Numbered from the stretch's first letter, positions 19,004 to 28,824 are shown. The stretch is 64,000 nt of DNA from Bradyrhizobium sp. (GCF_022844465.1 NZ_JALHLP010000016.1:1-64000), one strand, 5' to 3'. A program made the numbers and translations. Notes: generated by a model from the sequence alone, not told the origin.

Positions 19004-19708
19004 ATGAATAGCGATTTTGAAGACCACTGCTGGCAGGACATCGTCACCCCCGACATTCTTGAGGTCTACGCGCATTACAAGCGCAAGATTGCAATCGGCC
19101 CGCGCGCGGCGCTGCTCGCGATCGATCTTTATGAATGTGTCTATGCCGGCGGGCCGAAGCCGCCGGCGGAACTCGCCAAGAGTCATCCAAATTCCTGTGG
19201 CAAATATGCCTATGCCGCGATCGAGCCGACCCAGCGCTTGTTCGCGGCAGCGCGCGCAGCCTCGCTGCCGATCTTTTATTCGACCGGCGATACCCGCGCG
19301 GCAAGCCGCCCGAATTTCATCGCTGCGACCAAGCGCAATCGTCCGCCGGTTAATCCGAACGACTACGCGATCCGGCCGGAATTCAAGCCGCAAACTGGCG
19401 ACGTTATCATAACCAAGCAGCGCGCCAGCGTGTTCTTCGGCACGCCGTTGATTGCCCACCTGACGCAGCTCGGCGTCCAGACATTGATCGTGTGTGGCGA
19501 GAGCACGTCGGGCTGCGTGCGCGCCACCGCGGTCGATGCCTATTCGCACGGCTTCCAGGTGGTGCTGGTCGAGGAATGCTGCTTCGATCGCAGCCTGCTG
19601 TCGCACAAGGTCAATCTGTTTGACATGCACCACAAATATGTCGATGTCGTGCATATCGATCAGGTGCTTGCGCATCTCGACGGCCTCAAGGTGAAAAAGG
19701 CGAGTTGA
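19004..19708 (+). CDS. Isochorismatase-family cysteine hydrolase
   Basis: A 234-residue hydrolase. The catalytic Asp is in ALLAIDLYECVY, the Lys in VITKQRASVFFGT, and the nucleophilic Cys in VCGESTSGCVRATAVDA. Family members hydrolyse amides such as N-carbamoyl compounds, nicotinamide or maleamate. It heads a rightward unit with a Bug protein and a cupin-like protein and is divergent from the leftward Bug/cyclodeaminase cluster, so both may act in one catabolic pathway. Confidence 0.88.
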   Translation: MNSDFEDHCWQDIVTPDILEVYAHYKRKIAIGPRAALLAIDLYECVYAGGPKPPAELAKSHPNSCGKYAYAAIEPTQRLFAAARAASLPIFYSTGDTRAASRPNFIAATKRNRPPVNPNDYAIRPEFKPQTGDVIITKQRASVFFGTPLIAHLTQLGVQTLIVCGESTSGCVRATAVDAYSHGFQVVLVEECCFDRSLLSHKVNLFDMHHKYVDVVHIDQVLAHLDGLKVKKAS

Positions 19709-19746
19709 GCCGCCGCCATGCGGGATGGATGGTAAGGAGACGACGA

Positions 19747-20739
19747 ATGACCAGTAAGTTCGCGATCACGCGCCGGAGCTTCTCAACTGCGGTGCTGGCG
19801 GCTGCCGCCACGCTCGGCCTGCGGCATGGTGCGCGCGCGCAGGCCTATCCAAGCCGGCCGGTGCGGGTGATCCTGCCATTCGCGGCCGGCGGTGTCGCCG
19901 ACGTGACCTCGCGGCTCGCCGCTGAGAAGCTCGGTGACAAACTCGGCCAGCGTTTCGTGGTCGAGAACATGCCGGGGCCCGGCGGCATCGCGGCGGCGCG
20001 TGCGATGATCACGGCCGCGCCCGATGGCTATACGCTCGGCCTCATCACCAACGGCACCGCAATCAGCGCAGCGCTCTACAAGCAGTTTCCGTTCGACCTG
20101 GTGAAGGAACTGATGCCGATCTCGGCGCTCGGCAATTTCGAATTGGTGTTCGCTGCCAATGCGGAGTCGCCCTACAAGACGCTGCCCGAACTGCTCAAGG
20201 CCGCGCGCGCCGCGCCCGGCACGCTCAATATCGGCACCATCGCGGTTGGCAGCACGCAGCATCTCGGCGCTGAACTGTTCCGTTCGAGCGCCAAGCTCGA
20301 CATGCAGCTCATCCCTTATAAGAGCACACCCGATGTCACCATCGGCCTGTTACGCAACGACATTCACCTGATGGTCGATTTCTATGCGGCGATGCGCGCC
20401 GGCCTGAGCGATGGCAAGCTGCGGGCATTGGCGATCTCAGGGCCAACCAAAGCCTCGTTCCTGCCGGACGTGCCGCCGGTCGCGGATGCGGGCGTGCCAG
20501 GCTACGAGGTGCTGTCCTGGAACGGTCTTGGCGCGCCGGTCGGCACGCCACAGCCGATCATCGACACGCTCAACAAGGCGATCCGTGAGGTTCTGGCAAT
20601 GCCGGATGTCATCAAGCGCTACCAGGAGGTCGGCATTCTGGCGCGGGCCAGTTCGCCCGAGGAATTGCGCACGCGGCTCGCCGCCGAAATCAAGAAGTGG
20701 TCCGAAGTGATCGACAGCGCAAAGCTGCCGAGACTTTAG
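19747..20739 (+). CDS. Bug-family substrate-binding protein
   Basis: A 330-residue exported protein; the signal (ITRRSFSTAVLAAAATLGLRHGARA) has an RR pair suggestive of Tat export. Bug motifs are YPSRPVRVILPFAAGGVADVTSRLAAEKL and VVENMPGPGGIAAARAM. It starts at ATG 19747 after AAGGAGACGACGA. It is the third Bug protein within 5 kb, located between the isochorismatase-like and cupin-like genes. The ligand is unknown. Confidence 0.9.
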   Translation: MTSKFAITRRSFSTAVLAAAATLGLRHGARAQAYPSRPVRVILPFAAGGVADVTSRLAAEKLGDKLGQRFVVENMPGPGGIAAARAMITAAPDGYTLGLITNGTAISAALYKQFPFDLVKELMPISALGNFELVFAANAESPYKTLPELLKAARAAPGTLNIGTIAVGSTQHLGAELFRSSAKLDMQLIPYKSTPDVTIGLLRNDIHLMVDFYAAMRAGLSDGKLRALAISGPTKASFLPDVPPVADAGVPGYEVLSWNGLGAPVGTPQPIIDTLNKAIREVLAMPDVIKRYQEVGILARASSPEELRTRLAAEIKKWSEVIDSAKLPRL

Positions 20740-20743
20740 CGCG

Positions 20744-21391
20744 ATGCCGACGTTCCTGAGGCTGTACGAAGATATTCTATCGAGCGGCGCTGACGCCATG
20801 CGCTTGCCGGCGCTGCCGCGCATGGTTTTCATTGTGCATGGCGCGGCGACCATCGGCGAGCAGACATTCGCCGATGGCGATGCCTGGGCCGGGGAGGGCG
20901 CAGCGACGCTCACGCCGGGGCCGCAGGGTGTCGCTGCGTGGCGGTTCGAGGTGGCGGCCGATGGCGCCGCCGCTGGCGCGATCGGCGGCGTGTCGCGGCT
21001 CAAGCTCTCTGCCACGCTCGAAACGCTGCCGCAGGGGGAACTCCTGTTGCGCGGCGACAGCGTCGCGTTTCCGCCCGGCGGCTGTGCCTATCTGCACCGG
21101 CACCAGGGTCCCGGCATTCGTTGTCTGCTCGAAGGCGGCATTCGCATCGATACCCATGGCCGCTCGACCAGCTATGGTCCGGGTGGCGCCTGGTTCGAGA
21201 GCGGGCCCGATGGCGTGTTTGCGCAAGGCGCTACCGATCGCGCGACGCGCTTTGTGCGCGTGATGGTGCTGCCGCGCGCCTTGATCGGCAAAAGCTCGAT
21301 CGAATATCTGAACGAATCCGACAAGGCGAAGCCGAAGTCGCAGTCTTATAAAATCTTTGCCGATCTGCCGATAGCGCTGCAAGCGGCGTAG
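20744..21391 (+). CDS. Cupin-like protein
   Basis: A 215-residue protein starting four bases after the Bug gene stop. The central part has a cupin-like run: FPPGGCAYLHRHQGPGIRCLLEGGIRI, with the His pair expected of a metal-binding cupin, and a later GPGGAWFESGPDGVFAQG. The substrate is unknown. Its coupling to the Bug and isochorismatase-like genes suggests a role in the same uptake or degradation route. Family placement is by motif only. Confidence 0.65.
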   Translation: MPTFLRLYEDILSSGADAMRLPALPRMVFIVHGAATIGEQTFADGDAWAGEGAATLTPGPQGVAAWRFEVAADGAAAGAIGGVSRLKLSATLETLPQGELLLRGDSVAFPPGGCAYLHRHQGPGIRCLLEGGIRIDTHGRSTSYGPGGAWFESGPDGVFAQGATDRATRFVRVMVLPRALIGKSSIEYLNESDKAKPKSQSYKIFADLPIALQAA

Positions 21392-21429
21392 CACTGCCGC
21401 TGGCGCCAGCAGTGCGACACTGCGCGGGC

Positions 21430-21666
21430 TTATTTTAAAATCGTCGCGATGATTCCGCTGCGGCGTCCGTCGTCGCCACCGGCAAGCTCGTCGGCGATTT
21501 CATGCACCGCCTCGGCCAAGATCGCTTTCCAAATTTCCGGCTTCAAGTTTGATGCAAAGGTCAGCCCGACGCTGCCATCGTCGTCCTGCCAGAGCGTCAT
21601 GATGTCGCCGGCCTCGGACAGCGGGGACTTCACGGACTCCAGTTCGACGCCTTCGTCTGTGGCCAT
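21430..21666 (-). CDS. Small conserved hypothetical protein
   Basis: A 78-residue acidic protein beginning MATDEGVELESV and containing the DIMTLWQDDDGSVGLTF core. It looks cytosolic, with no signal or membrane segment. It resembles small alphaproteobacterial DUF proteins (possibly DUF5076), but I cannot confirm the family. The ATG at 21666 follows GGGAGCAG; the extension to 21780 is Pro-rich and unlikely. The 299 bases upstream (21667-21965) show no recognisable element. Confidence 0.6.
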   Translation of the reverse strand: MATDEGVELESVKSPLSEAGDIMTLWQDDDGSVGLTFASNLKPEIWKAILAEAVHEIADELAGGDDGRRSGIIATILK

Positions 21667-21965
21667 GATTCTGCTCCCTGGTTTGCTGGGCTGCGTGGAA
21701 GCATGCTTTGGCGGTCCGGCGCAAGGGGCGGGTGGGGTGGTTATCCCCGGCGTTGGCGCTAACGGCGCCCGTTTGGGCACCTCAGCCGCCTATGAAGAGC
21801 CGTTTGACCGTTCAACTTCGCTACTTCCGGTTGCCTTCGCGTGCGAAAGACGCTGGGCTGGTTGGACGGAGCGACGGGCCACGGGCGCCGGGCGCGACGA
21901 TGTGGCCTTGATTTAATTTGGAAATTTCGCGCCACCGGCTGGTGGGCGCGGGGACCGGGCGCCGA

Positions 21966-23723
21966 TCAACGGGGCCGGCTACAGGCCATGTCGGCATTGT
22001 CGGGGCAAAATTTGAATGCCTTGCTGAGGAAGAAAATTGCGCGCGGGCCGCGCCGCACATCGGTCGGGGCATGGATGGCCAGTGGAACGGCGACCTCCGC
22101 GCCCAGCAACAATTCATGCGCCAGGAAGATGCGAACCCCGGCACCAGCCGAGGTCAGGGAATAGACATCGTCGGCACCGTCATGGAAATTCCATACGACG
22201 CCCGAATCGATGAAGCCGTAAAGCTGATAGCTCTTGAAAAAATCGTGGTTCAATTTTTGGTCGAATCGCAGTTCCAGCACGCCGGCAAGGCCGTTGTCGC
22301 CGCTGACCGTGCCGTTATCGAAGCCGCGGCCAAAGGCAGCGCCGCCGAGATAGAATTCCTGCGATGCCAGCAGCGCCCTAGAGGCCGCCTGGCCGGAGGC
22401 TGAGATTCGCAGCGACCATGTCTCGGAAAGCTTTTGAAGTCTGGTGTGCGAGAATTCGACTTTCGAAAAATTGCCGCTGCCGTCGTCGCGGGACAGCAGC
22501 GCGTCGCCAGCCCTAGATGCGCCGAAGATGTTGAGGCCCTGGCGCAGCGTCACGTTCAAATAATTTGTGCCGTTTAGAGCGTCCTTGAACTGGTGATCGG
22601 CAGCCAGGCTCACGGTGCGAATCTTGTCGTCGTATTGCACGCCCAGCGAATCTTGTTCCGTGACATTGTTGAGGTTGGCCGCCGCGGTCAGGCGGAGCGC
22701 AGTTTCGCGCGTCTGCCACGGAACGATGCTGCCCCTGATCTCGTAGGATTCCACCCTGGTATTGGTGTTAAGGAGGCGGCGCTCGTCGCCCGGCCGGATT
22801 TCACTATAGGCGGCTGAGGCGCCCAAGCGGGCGCCGCTAGCGCCGACCGGTGCGTCATACATCACGCGGCCGAAACCAAGCTCGCGTGGCGTGTTCGGAA
22901 TGGTCGACAGGTTGATGCCGAATGTGTCGCCGGCAACGATTGCCGAATTCAGCGACGAGGACCAATACGACTGCCATGGGCCGACGCTGCGCGTGCCGCG
23001 GTTATCGGTGCCGAGCGCGAGATGACCTCGCCAAGTCTCAAGATGGATGGTCAGGCGAAATCGCCCAGTGGCGCCGCCAATCTCCACAAGCGCGGTATCG
23101 GCGATCCTGACCCCGGGAATGTCATTGACCAGCAGCAAGTGCCGTTCGAGCGTTTGGAGCCGCGAGGGATGTTCCGCCGCAATGGCCGCGAGCAACGGCC
23201 GAACCCCAAACTGTTCCGCCCGCTCGCCCTTCAAAACGATTTCCGCGATTGCGCCTTCGATCACCTGGATCCGAATGCGGCCGTTCTCGACTTCCTGCGG
23301 CGGGATGACAGCGCGGCTGAGATGAAAGCCCGCGTCACGGTACAAATCGCTGATCTTGCTGGTGATAGCCGCTAGATCGGTCTCGGACACGGTCTTGCCG
23401 ATATAGGGTTGATAGGTCGCGGCAATGGCGGCGCTGGAAATCGAGCGCGCGCCGGTCACCGACGCGCCGGTCAATTTGAACAGCGGCTTGGTATCGTACT
23501 TAACCTGCGGTCTGGCTGTGTCTGGGATCGGTATTGGGGCTCTTCCGGTGCGCTTTTGGGCGGCTTCGAACGCGTCGAAATTCCGCTCGGTCTGCCGCGG
23601 GTCTAGTCGCGGCTGAGTGCTGCCGGTGCTAGGGGCCACCACGGGCAGGATCAGGGCACAGGCGAGTGCGGCGCTGCTGATCGCCTTCCTGCGCCGTTGT
23701 CCAGGTTGCGTGTGCCGGTTCAA
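21966..23723 (-). CDS. TpsB-type outer-membrane transporter (ShlB/FhaC/HecB family)
   Basis: A 585-residue protein. After the signal peptide comes a POTRA_2-like domain (residues about 80-155: FKLTGASVTGARSIS, DLYRDAGFHLSRAVIP, GRIRIQVIEGAIAEIVLKG). A 16-strand barrel follows, with the VRIFLAHELLLGAEVAVPLA end region. TpsB proteins secrete large TpsA exoproteins in two-partner secretion. No TpsA gene with a haemagglutination domain is adjacent; the divergent neighbours are FecR-domain and CHASE2 genes. Confidence 0.88.
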   Translation of the reverse strand: MNRHTQPGQRRRKAISSAALACALILPVVAPSTGSTQPRLDPRQTERNFDAFEAAQKRTGRAPIPIPDTARPQVKYDTKPLFKLTGASVTGARSISSAAIAATYQPYIGKTVSETDLAAITSKISDLYRDAGFHLSRAVIPPQEVENGRIRIQVIEGAIAEIVLKGERAEQFGVRPLLAAIAAEHPSRLQTLERHLLLVNDIPGVRIADTALVEIGGATGRFRLTIHLETWRGHLALGTDNRGTRSVGPWQSYWSSSLNSAIVAGDTFGINLSTIPNTPRELGFGRVMYDAPVGASGARLGASAAYSEIRPGDERRLLNTNTRVESYEIRGSIVPWQTRETALRLTAAANLNNVTEQDSLGVQYDDKIRTVSLAADHQFKDALNGTNYLNVTLRQGLNIFGASRAGDALLSRDDGSGNFSKVEFSHTRLQKLSETWSLRISASGQAASRALLASQEFYLGGAAFGRGFDNGTVSGDNGLAGVLELRFDQKLNHDFFKSYQLYGFIDSGVVWNFHDGADDVYSLTSAGAGVRIFLAHELLLGAEVAVPLAIHAPTDVRRGPRAIFFLSKAFKFCPDNADMACSRPR

Positions 23724-23945
23724 AGTGTCCGCTTTGCTAAATTTGCTATGCGCCAGACCCCAGATGCGACCAGACTCAACTCACGAGTTGAAGGGGCTAT
23801 GGTTAACAGCGCGTTAAACCCGTAGTGCGATTTTGCGTTTCACCCAAGAAGGAATTGAAACTTTCTGGTGCGATCTTGGTCGGGCGGATCCATTGCGCGT
23901 GCTTGCTCGATTCGAGAAGCACCCCACGATCGATCAAGGTGCCAA

Positions 23946-24965
23946 ATGTCTGATCTGATGAAGGTTTTTTCTGCTCGCGTTGGTTTGGCTCTAGTCCTGG
24001 CTTGTTTTTGCGTCGGATTGGAAGCTGTCGCAGAGGATTCGAGCTGGCGTGTCGCCAAGTCTTCAGGCGAGGTCTGGGTCGCAACCTCCGGGGTCCAGCC
24101 GGTTTCGCTCACTGACCGAGCCGTGCTGAATCCAGGCGATAACATCCGTACGGGCCGGAATGGTCGGGTCCTGCTGGTGCGCGGCGATGAAACCATACTG
24201 GTCGCGCCAAACTCGGTTATTGACGTTCCTGCTGCCCAAAAGGGCGGGCGGACCAGCATTATTCAGCGGGCCGGCTCGGCCCTGTTCAATGTTGAAAAAC
24301 GCAACGTCGAGCATTTTGAGGTCGAGACGCCGTATCTCGCTGCCGTCGTGAAAGGCACCGAATTTCGCGTCTCGGTGAATGCGACCGGGTCGACCGTGGA
24401 TGTGATCGGCGGCAGCGTCGAGGTCGCGGACCACAGGTCCGGCCAGTACGCGTTGGTATTGCCGGGGCAGGCGGCGCGGGTTTCGTCGCGAGGCCAAGGT
24501 GGCCTGTCGTTGAGCGGGCCGGGCGCATTGGGTCCGATCCAACAGGGCACGCCCAGGGCGAACTCGGTTGCGCCCGTTCCGGTCCCGGCGCGGGGGCTGA
24601 CCGCGCCGCGCGATGCGGCGCACACGGACAAGGCGGCGCCGCGCGATACAGCGAGCACAAACAATGCGAACAGCGGGCTGCGCATCGGCTCGGCAATCGG
24701 TGATGTAAAGCTGGACTTCCAGCAGGTGACCAAAGGCTTGGCGCGCGCCGAAATCGCCCATGTTTCGGCGCGAAGCCATATGGCCGCGCGCACCGAGCAT
24801 GCCACCGTGTGGTCTACCGGCGGGCTGGTGCCGGCGGGCAATGCCAATGGTTTAGGAAACGGCAATGGCGGCAACGGCAATGGTCCTGGAAATGGTCTTG
24901 CCAACGCCAGTGCCAATGCCGCCGCCATCGCGGCTCAGACCAAGGGTAAAGGCAAGCACCACTGA
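23946..24965 (+). CDS. FecR-domain exported protein with Gly/Asn-rich tail
   Basis: A 339-residue protein with a signal sequence (KVFSARVGLALVLACFCVGLEAVA). A FecR domain follows: VTLNPGDNIRTGRNGRVLLVRGDETILVAPNS-like segments and FEVETPYLAAVVKGTEFRVSV. The last 60 residues are a low-complexity NGLGNGNGGNGNGPGNG-type tail ending in GKGKHH. FecR domains in exported proteins often form cell-surface or signalling modules. It is divergent from the TpsB gene and directly upstream of the CHASE2 cyclic-di-GMP protein. Confidence 0.8.
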   Translation: MSDLMKVFSARVGLALVLACFCVGLEAVAEDSSWRVAKSSGEVWVATSGVQPVSLTDRAVLNPGDNIRTGRNGRVLLVRGDETILVAPNSVIDVPAAQKGGRTSIIQRAGSALFNVEKRNVEHFEVETPYLAAVVKGTEFRVSVNATGSTVDVIGGSVEVADHRSGQYALVLPGQAARVSSRGQGGLSLSGPGALGPIQQGTPRANSVAPVPVPARGLTAPRDAAHTDKAAPRDTASTNNANSGLRIGSAIGDVKLDFQQVTKGLARAEIAHVSARSHMAARTEHATVWSTGGLVPAGNANGLGNGNGGNGNGPGNGLANASANAAAIAAQTKGKGKHH

Positions 24966-25045
24966 CGCACATTTTGGCCGCCCGGGGCAGCTCCACGGGA
25001 GCGCCACCGGATGGGGGCGGCGGCGGATATCAATGGGACGGGGAA

Positions 25046-27820
25046 GTGAAACGGTATCGGCTGCACCTTTTTGCGCTCGGCGTCCTGCTGGTCATTGTTC
25101 TGACCGGCGCGCACAGCGCATTGCATAACGCCTTGGCCGACATGCGGTTTGGCTGGCTGGCGCGCCAAGCTAGCGGTAACGTCGTTCTGGTTGCGATCGA
25201 CTCGCCCTCAATTGAGAAAATTGGCGTCTGGCCTTGGCCGCGCGAACTCCATGCGCAGCTGGTCGGTAGGCTGGAGGGCGCCGGCATCAGCGATGTCGTT
25301 TTCGACGTCGATTTCAGCAGCCCGTCGAACTCCTCCTCCGATCAGGCGTTGGTCGATGCGCTTCAAAAGGCGGGCGGATCGGTTGTGCTGCCGGCATTCA
25401 AGCAACGGGTGGGGCACGGCAAGACAATTCATGTCAATCGCCCACTGTCGAAATTCGAGAAGCACGCGTGGTCGGCGGTCGCAAATGTCTTGATCGAACC
25501 GAATGGTTTGGTGCGTCGCTACTTATTCGGCGAGACGATCGACGGAAAGTTTCTGCCCTCCGTAGCAGCGTTGCTGGCCGGCAGGCATGAGAAAGACGAG
25601 GCCCCATTTTATATCGATTTCGGAATCCGCGCCAATTCCGTGCCGATGGTCTCGTTCGTGGATGTTTTGCGCGGCGATCCCGCGGTCTTGAATGGCCTCA
25701 AGGATAAGAAGGTTGTTATCGGCGGAACCGCCGTCGAACTCGGCGATCGGTTCAACGTTCCAAATGGGCAGATCGTGTCCGGCCCGTTGCTGCAAGTATT
25801 GGCCGCGGAGTCGATTCTGCAGGGACGTGCGTTGCAGGCGTCGTCGTTCTTGACCGCGCTGGGCGGCCTTGTCGTCTTGGTGTCGTTCATGGCGGTGGTG
25901 TGGCGTCGCACATCCGCTGGCGTACGGGTGGTGCTCCTTGTCGGTCTGGCATGCGCCATTGAATTGGGCGCCACGCTGTTGCAGGCGTGGACGCCGCTCA
26001 TTCTTGATACCGCGCTGTTCCATGCGGCCATCGCCGTCTATTTGGTTGCGTTGGCGCTCGAACAGATCGACATTCTTGGTTGGATGCACATAGTCGCGGA
26101 ACGGCGCTTTCAGCGGATCGCGCTTTCGGTCGGCGACGGCTTGGTTTGTGCCGACCATAGCGGCGTGGTGACGGTGTGGAATCCCGGCGCCACGGCGATT
26201 TTTGGCTATCGTCGGGACGAGATGATCGGGCAGCCGTTCAGCAAGATCTGCGCTGCCGGTGGCGCTGGCAAGCCTGTCGCATTTTCAATCCTCGATCTGC
26301 CGCAGGACGAACTCCAGGCGCCCGGCGGCCGGGTGATGGAGATCGAAGGCCGCCGCAAGAACGGCGAGCGGTTCCCGCTCGATGCCTGTTTCTCGGGCTG
26401 GCACGGGACCGATGGATTCCAGTACGGCGTCGTCATGCGCGATATATCGGCGCGCAGGCGTGAAGCCGACAGAATGCGCTACTTGGCGGAATACGATACG
26501 CTGACCGGTCTCGCCAATCGTCACACGCTGAATGAATATCTGGCGGCAAGGCTTGCCGGGGCCAAGGCGGGCTCAGGCGGGGTTGCGTTGCTGTTGCTGG
26601 ACCTCGACAAGTTTAAGGAGGTCAACGACACGCTCGGCCACGCCAGCGGCGACCAATTGCTTTGTGCCGTCGCCAAGCAATTGGCGACTTTGGTCGGAGA
26701 CGCCGGATTGGCGGCCCGACTAAGTGGCGATGAGTTCGCCATCGTCCTCAGCGGCGCTGATGCGGCGTTGCGCGCGAAAGAACTGGCGGAGGATATCTGC
26801 ATTGTGTTTCGTTTGGCCCCGGTTCCGGTCGGCGAGCGGCAACTCAATGTTACCGGCAGTATCGGCGTTTCGATCTATCCCGACGATAGCGGGACGGTGG
26901 ACCAACTGCTGGGCAATGCGGATCTCGCACTCTACCAGGCGAAGGCCAAATGCCGCGGCCAGTACGTGTTCTTCAACCGCACGATCAGAGACGCGCTGGA
27001 GGTGCGGCGGATCCTGGAGGCCGAGTTGAAGAAGGCTGTGGAACGGCGGGAGTTCAAACTGCTGTATCAGCCGCAATTCAACCTCAGGGATGGCAGCGTG
27101 GTGGGCGTGGAGGCGCTGATCCGCTGGGCGCACCCCGATCGTGGCATGGTGTCGCCGGCGGAGTTCATGCCGGTCGTGAATGCGTCCGCGATGTCAAACG
27201 ACACCGCGGTCTGGGTGCTGGAGGCCGCCTGCATGCAAGGCCGGCTGTGGCAGCTCAAAGGTCATGCGGTTCGCGTCGGCGTCAACCTGGCGCCGTCGCA
27301 ACTGCAATCGGGTAATCTTGCAGTCACGGTCAGGCGAATTTTGACCGAAACCGGGTTCGCGCCCGCCTTGCTTGAGCTGGAGGTGACCGAGAACATCCTG
27401 CTTGAGGACGATACAAGGGCAATCGAGAATTTCCGTCAGCTGAAAGAACTCGGCGTCCATATTGTGTTTGACGATTTCGGAACCGGCTATGCCAGCCTGA
27501 GCTATCTGAAGAAATTCCATCTCGACGGTCTTAAGATTGATCGGTCGTTTGTGCGCGATTTGCGCGCCGGTTCGGACGATGCGGCCATTGTCGGCTCTAC
27601 CATCAGTCTCGGCAAGCAGTTGGGACTGTCGGTGATTGCCGAAGGCATCGAGGACTGCGCGACCGCCGATCTGCTGCTGAGCATGGGTTGTGAACACGGC
27701 CAGGGATTCTATTTGGGCCGTCCGATGCCGGCGGAGGAGTTTGAACAGAAATTCCTCGCGGCTGGCGTGCGTCTGGCGCCCGGCCGTGCGGCCGCGGGAC
27801 GCACGGCGAGCGCGGCTTAG
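25046..27820 (+). CDS. CHASE2-PAS-GGDEF-EAL cyclic-di-GMP signalling protein
   Basis: About 924 residues. Order: an N-terminal membrane segment, an extracytoplasmic CHASE2 domain (VVLVAIDSPSIEKIGVWPWPR), three membrane helices, a PAS domain (LVCADHSGVVTVWNPGATAIFGY), GGDEF and EAL. The GGDEF signature is degenerate (SGDEF, 560-564). The EAL signature (EALIRW, from E689), DDFGTGYASLSYL (from 809) and KIDRSFV are intact, so phosphodiesterase activity is likely and cyclase activity uncertain. GTG 25046 is preferred over TTG 24974. It is downstream of the FecR-domain gene. Confidence 0.9.
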   Translation: MKRYRLHLFALGVLLVIVLTGAHSALHNALADMRFGWLARQASGNVVLVAIDSPSIEKIGVWPWPRELHAQLVGRLEGAGISDVVFDVDFSSPSNSSSDQALVDALQKAGGSVVLPAFKQRVGHGKTIHVNRPLSKFEKHAWSAVANVLIEPNGLVRRYLFGETIDGKFLPSVAALLAGRHEKDEAPFYIDFGIRANSVPMVSFVDVLRGDPAVLNGLKDKKVVIGGTAVELGDRFNVPNGQIVSGPLLQVLAAESILQGRALQASSFLTALGGLVVLVSFMAVVWRRTSAGVRVVLLVGLACAIELGATLLQAWTPLILDTALFHAAIAVYLVALALEQIDILGWMHIVAERRFQRIALSVGDGLVCADHSGVVTVWNPGATAIFGYRRDEMIGQPFSKICAAGGAGKPVAFSILDLPQDELQAPGGRVMEIEGRRKNGERFPLDACFSGWHGTDGFQYGVVMRDISARRREADRMRYLAEYDTLTGLANRHTLNEYLAARLAGAKAGSGGVALLLLDLDKFKEVNDTLGHASGDQLLCAVAKQLATLVGDAGLAARLSGDEFAIVLSGADAALRAKELAEDICIVFRLAPVPVGERQLNVTGSIGVSIYPDDSGTVDQLLGNADLALYQAKAKCRGQYVFFNRTIRDALEVRRILEAELKKAVERREFKLLYQPQFNLRDGSVVGVEALIRWAHPDRGMVSPAEFMPVVNASAMSNDTAVWVLEAACMQGRLWQLKGHAVRVGVNLAPSQLQSGNLAVTVRRILTETGFAPALLELEVTENILLEDDTRAIENFRQLKELGVHIVFDDFGTGYASLSYLKKFHLDGLKIDRSFVRDLRAGSDDAAIVGSTISLGKQLGLSVIAEGIEDCATADLLLSMGCEHGQGFYLGRPMPAEEFEQKFLAAGVRLAPGRAAAGRTASAA

Positions 27821-27907
27821 AACCGATCGGCTGCCGCGCGCACCGTCATTCAGCGCAAGACCTGATGCACAAGACCCGGCGCATGCGCCGGGCCTTGGTG
27901 CGTATTG

Positions 27908-27982
27908 TGGTGCCGGGTGAGAGGATTGAACTCCCGACCAACGGTTTACAAAACCGCTGCTCTACCGCTGAGCTAACCCGGC
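27908..27982 (-). tRNA. tRNA-Thr(TGT)
   Basis: On the minus strand the sequence folds as a cloverleaf: acceptor GCCGGGT/ACCCGGC, D-arm AGCTCAGCGGTAGAGC, anticodon loop TTTGTAA (TGT), T-arm with GTTCAATC, and an encoded CCA (27908-27910). It is complete, with no intron. Confidence 0.96.
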
Positions 27983-28090
27983 AAATCGCTTTAATTCCGG
28001 CTTAAATTCCGGCGGCCGCCGATGCCGCAAAGGCGCCGGTTCCCGACCAATTCTGCCCATCAATAGATAACGAAATCGTGCCCAAAAGAC

Positions 28091-28121
28091 AAAGCCCTGG
28101 CAGCGGTGCTGCCAGGGCTTT
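28091..28121 (-). terminator. Strong intrinsic-terminator hairpin
   Basis: A perfect 13-base inverted repeat (AAAGCCCTGGCAG and its complement) with a 5-base loop, bounded by A and T runs. It lies about 88 bases downstream of the small secreted-protein gene and upstream of tRNA-Thr, both leftward. Confidence 0.85.
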
Positions 28122-28208
28122 GAATAGGACCATGAGGCCTATTGCTGCGTGATCTTATCCGGAAGTGGTTTCCTGCCGTTTCGGATCATGCACCTCATTC
28201 AACGCAGT

Positions 28209-28433
28209 TTAGCGTGCCGCGCGCCGGGTCTTGCAGTTGGCATTATACCAGGCCACCAGCTTGCGCTTGACCGTCTGTTGCTCGCTGGTCAGCGATACGC
28301 CCATATACTGCCGATTCAATTCCTCAAGCTGCGTGCAGCGATAATCCGCCGATGCAGTCGTCGATGTCAGAGAAAGCAACAAACCCGCCAACAATGCCCC
28401 GACACAATGAGTGGAAGCTGCAAATTTCTTCAT
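28209..28433 (-). CDS. Small secreted hypothetical protein
   Basis: A 74-residue protein with a clear signal peptide (MKKFAASTHCVGALLAGLLLS... to ASA). The mature part has about 40 residues and two cysteines (YRCTQ, NANCKT), which could pair. The ATG at 28433 follows GTGGGA; a longer frame to 28463 would bury the signal. The family was not recognised. A strong terminator follows. Confidence 0.7.
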   Translation of the reverse strand: MKKFAASTHCVGALLAGLLLSLTSTTASADYRCTQLEELNRQYMGVSLTSEQQTVKRKLVAWYNANCKTRRAAR

Positions 28434-28824
28434 TCCCACTATTGTTCTCCATCCTTCGTTCAAATGTGGATCCGCGGGTTAGTGGCAAACGGCGCCACAT
28501 ACTCGTTTTACAAACCCATGAATCCGGGGTGAGCCCCAGCCAATGCCCGGATAATGGGGCAAATGCAAGACAAGTTTGATGTAGAATAGCACTTTGGTTG
28601 ACGCGCGGCGTTAACCCTAAGAAGTCTAAAGCACTGTAATTAAAAATAGAATAATGAAATGCCGCTGTCGGAAGGGCAGCCATGCGCGCCGCCGCAATAT
28701 TGCCGTGGCGTACCAGACTACCGCCCGACACGGCTATCGACGCTTGGGAGAAACGGGTCAGGATTGTGCCAATCGTCCGCGGCGAGCGGCAGCCCACGCC
28801 GCATCGCGCGTCATGCATTGTGTA
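28434..28824. other. Intergenic region
   Basis: About 390 bases without a supported gene, between two leftward genes. It contains an AT-rich stretch near 28610-28660, unlike the GC-rich surroundings, which could carry a promoter. I see no structured RNA or repeat. Confidence 0.4.
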
